13,450 nucleotides of DNA, from assembly GCA_964591605.1 (NCBI GenBank), contig CAZQEN010000209.1, positions 1 through 13,450 of the forward strand, read 5' to 3'. Positions 13,208 to 13,450 of the stretch are shown here, in pieces. How positions within the stretch are numbered: the stretch's first letter is position 1; every line of letters begins with the position of its first letter. This DNA is from CAYLLT01 sp964591605 (GTDB lineage Bacteria; Planctomycetota; Phycisphaerae; UBA1845; PWPN01). The notes under the pieces were generated by a model. The model did not search any database. It was not told the origin of the DNA and was given only the letters and a program-made list of their open reading frames with translations. A program made the translations under genes and the position numbers.

Positions 13208-13450
13208 GTGATTCCCCATCAGACCATCACACGCCCTCAAACGCACGTGCGCAAATCGAAGCCAATTAGAGCCGTAACCCTCGCCGCCGTCAGTGTTAAC
13301 CGTTCCTTCTTCTCTCGTCTCCCCACTTTCTCACTTTCTCACTTTCTCACCTTCCCATTTTCCCACCTTCTCGCTTTCTCACCCGCCCACATCTGCCGGG
13401 CGAATGGTGGCCGGAGTCCCCGCCTTTCCCACCTTCTCACTTTCTCACTT
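13208..13450 (+). CDS. Possible ORF start running into repeats and off the right edge
   Basis: From GTG 13208, behind a consensus ribosome-binding site, the frame stays open for 81 codons to the end of the window. The first part reads MIPHQTITRPQTHVRKSKPI followed by RAVTLAAVSVN, weakly like a basic leader with a short hydrophobic part. From codon 39 on, the reading is Phe/Ser/Leu/His/Thr-rich because it translates the 8-bp repeat array in a changing frame, which is not normal protein. Either a real gene start has been invaded by the repeat, or the site drives a short leader peptide, or the open frame is chance. No family was recognised. Confidence 0.25.
   Translation, partial: MIPHQTITRPQTHVRKSKPIRAVTLAAVSVNRSFFSRLPTFSLSHFLTFPFSHLLAFSPAHICRANGGRSPRLSHLLTFSL
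13324..13384. repeat. 8-bp tandem repeat array, first block
   Basis: Seven consecutive octamers run from 13324: CACTTTCT three times, then CACCTTCC, CATTTTCC, CACCTTCT, CGCTTTCT, followed by a partial CACCC. The strand is almost pure pyrimidine apart from the A or G at position 2 of each unit, so its complement is a GTGAGAAA-type purine-rich repeat. Confidence 0.88.
13430..13450. repeat. 8-bp tandem repeat array, second block (cut by window end)
   Basis: CACCTTCT, CACTTTCT and a partial CACTT resume the same octamer after a 45-base non-repetitive spacer, and continue past the right edge. The register is shifted by two bases relative to the first block, so the spacer is not simply diverged units. 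Confidence 0.8.

Noticed and set aside
12443..13246. Upstream extension of the modA reading frame
   Set aside because: The frame is open far upstream, but it runs antisense to the CopD-like gene and lacks a signal peptide; the ATG at 12442 has a ribosome-binding site and gives a proper signal sequence.
13324..13450. CRISPR-like repeat-spacer array
   Set aside because: Units are 8 bases with no spacers within blocks, and no cas gene is present; it is a simple tandem repeat.

Overview
The window is GC-rich (roughly two thirds G+C by eye) and gene-dense on both strands. It most likely comes from a chromosome of a planctomycete or close relative. That assignment is inference, resting on a PEP-CTERM/HAF-repeat exported protein, Uma2-family (DUF820) genes, lipoproteins of no recognised family, a HEAT-repeat protein, and abundant short intergenic repeats. 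No rRNA, tRNA, CRISPR array, transposase or phage gene was found.

Layout. (1) 1-950, minus strand: the first 29 codons of formate--tetrahydrofolate ligase (fhs) run off the left edge, with a 241-aa lipoprotein gene upstream. (2) 1094-4338, an accessory zone with signs of decay: the 3' remnant of a Uma2 gene, an unrecognised 124-aa gene, a 5'-truncated endonuclease/exonuclease/phosphatase (EEP) gene, a 72-aa Cys-rich protein on the plus strand, a HAF-repeat/PEP-CTERM gene broken by an in-frame TAA, and an intact Uma2 gene. Base composition is visibly more AT-rich between about 2200 and 3700. (3) 4551-8916, plus strand: an NCS2/AzgA-like permease, then a HEAT-repeat protein whose stop overlaps the start of a single-pass membrane protein. 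(4) 8976-11068, minus strand: an amt-glnK pair. The Amt carries a C-terminal cytoplasmic extension of about 118 residues, and the PII protein lacks the uridylylatable Tyr51. Short 7-bp repeats sit at both ends of amt. (5) 11069-11581: a 513-bp gene-free stretch dominated by a long palindrome and smaller hairpins. (6) 11582-12973: a molybdate-binding lipoprotein (modA, minus) divergent from a four-helix membrane protein (plus). (7) 12974-13450: intergenic sequence with a consensus Shine-Dalgarno/GTG start that leads into an 8-bp tandem repeat array.

How the genes work together. The only clear functional unit is ammonium uptake with its PII regulator. ModA supplies a separate oxyanion-uptake component, and no modB or modC is in view. 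The best candidate for something undescribed is the ammonium channel with its extra soluble domain, paired with a PII protein that cannot be uridylylated at the usual site. The remaining interest lies in the decay zone and in the repeat families. All calls come from reading the sequence; no database search was possible.
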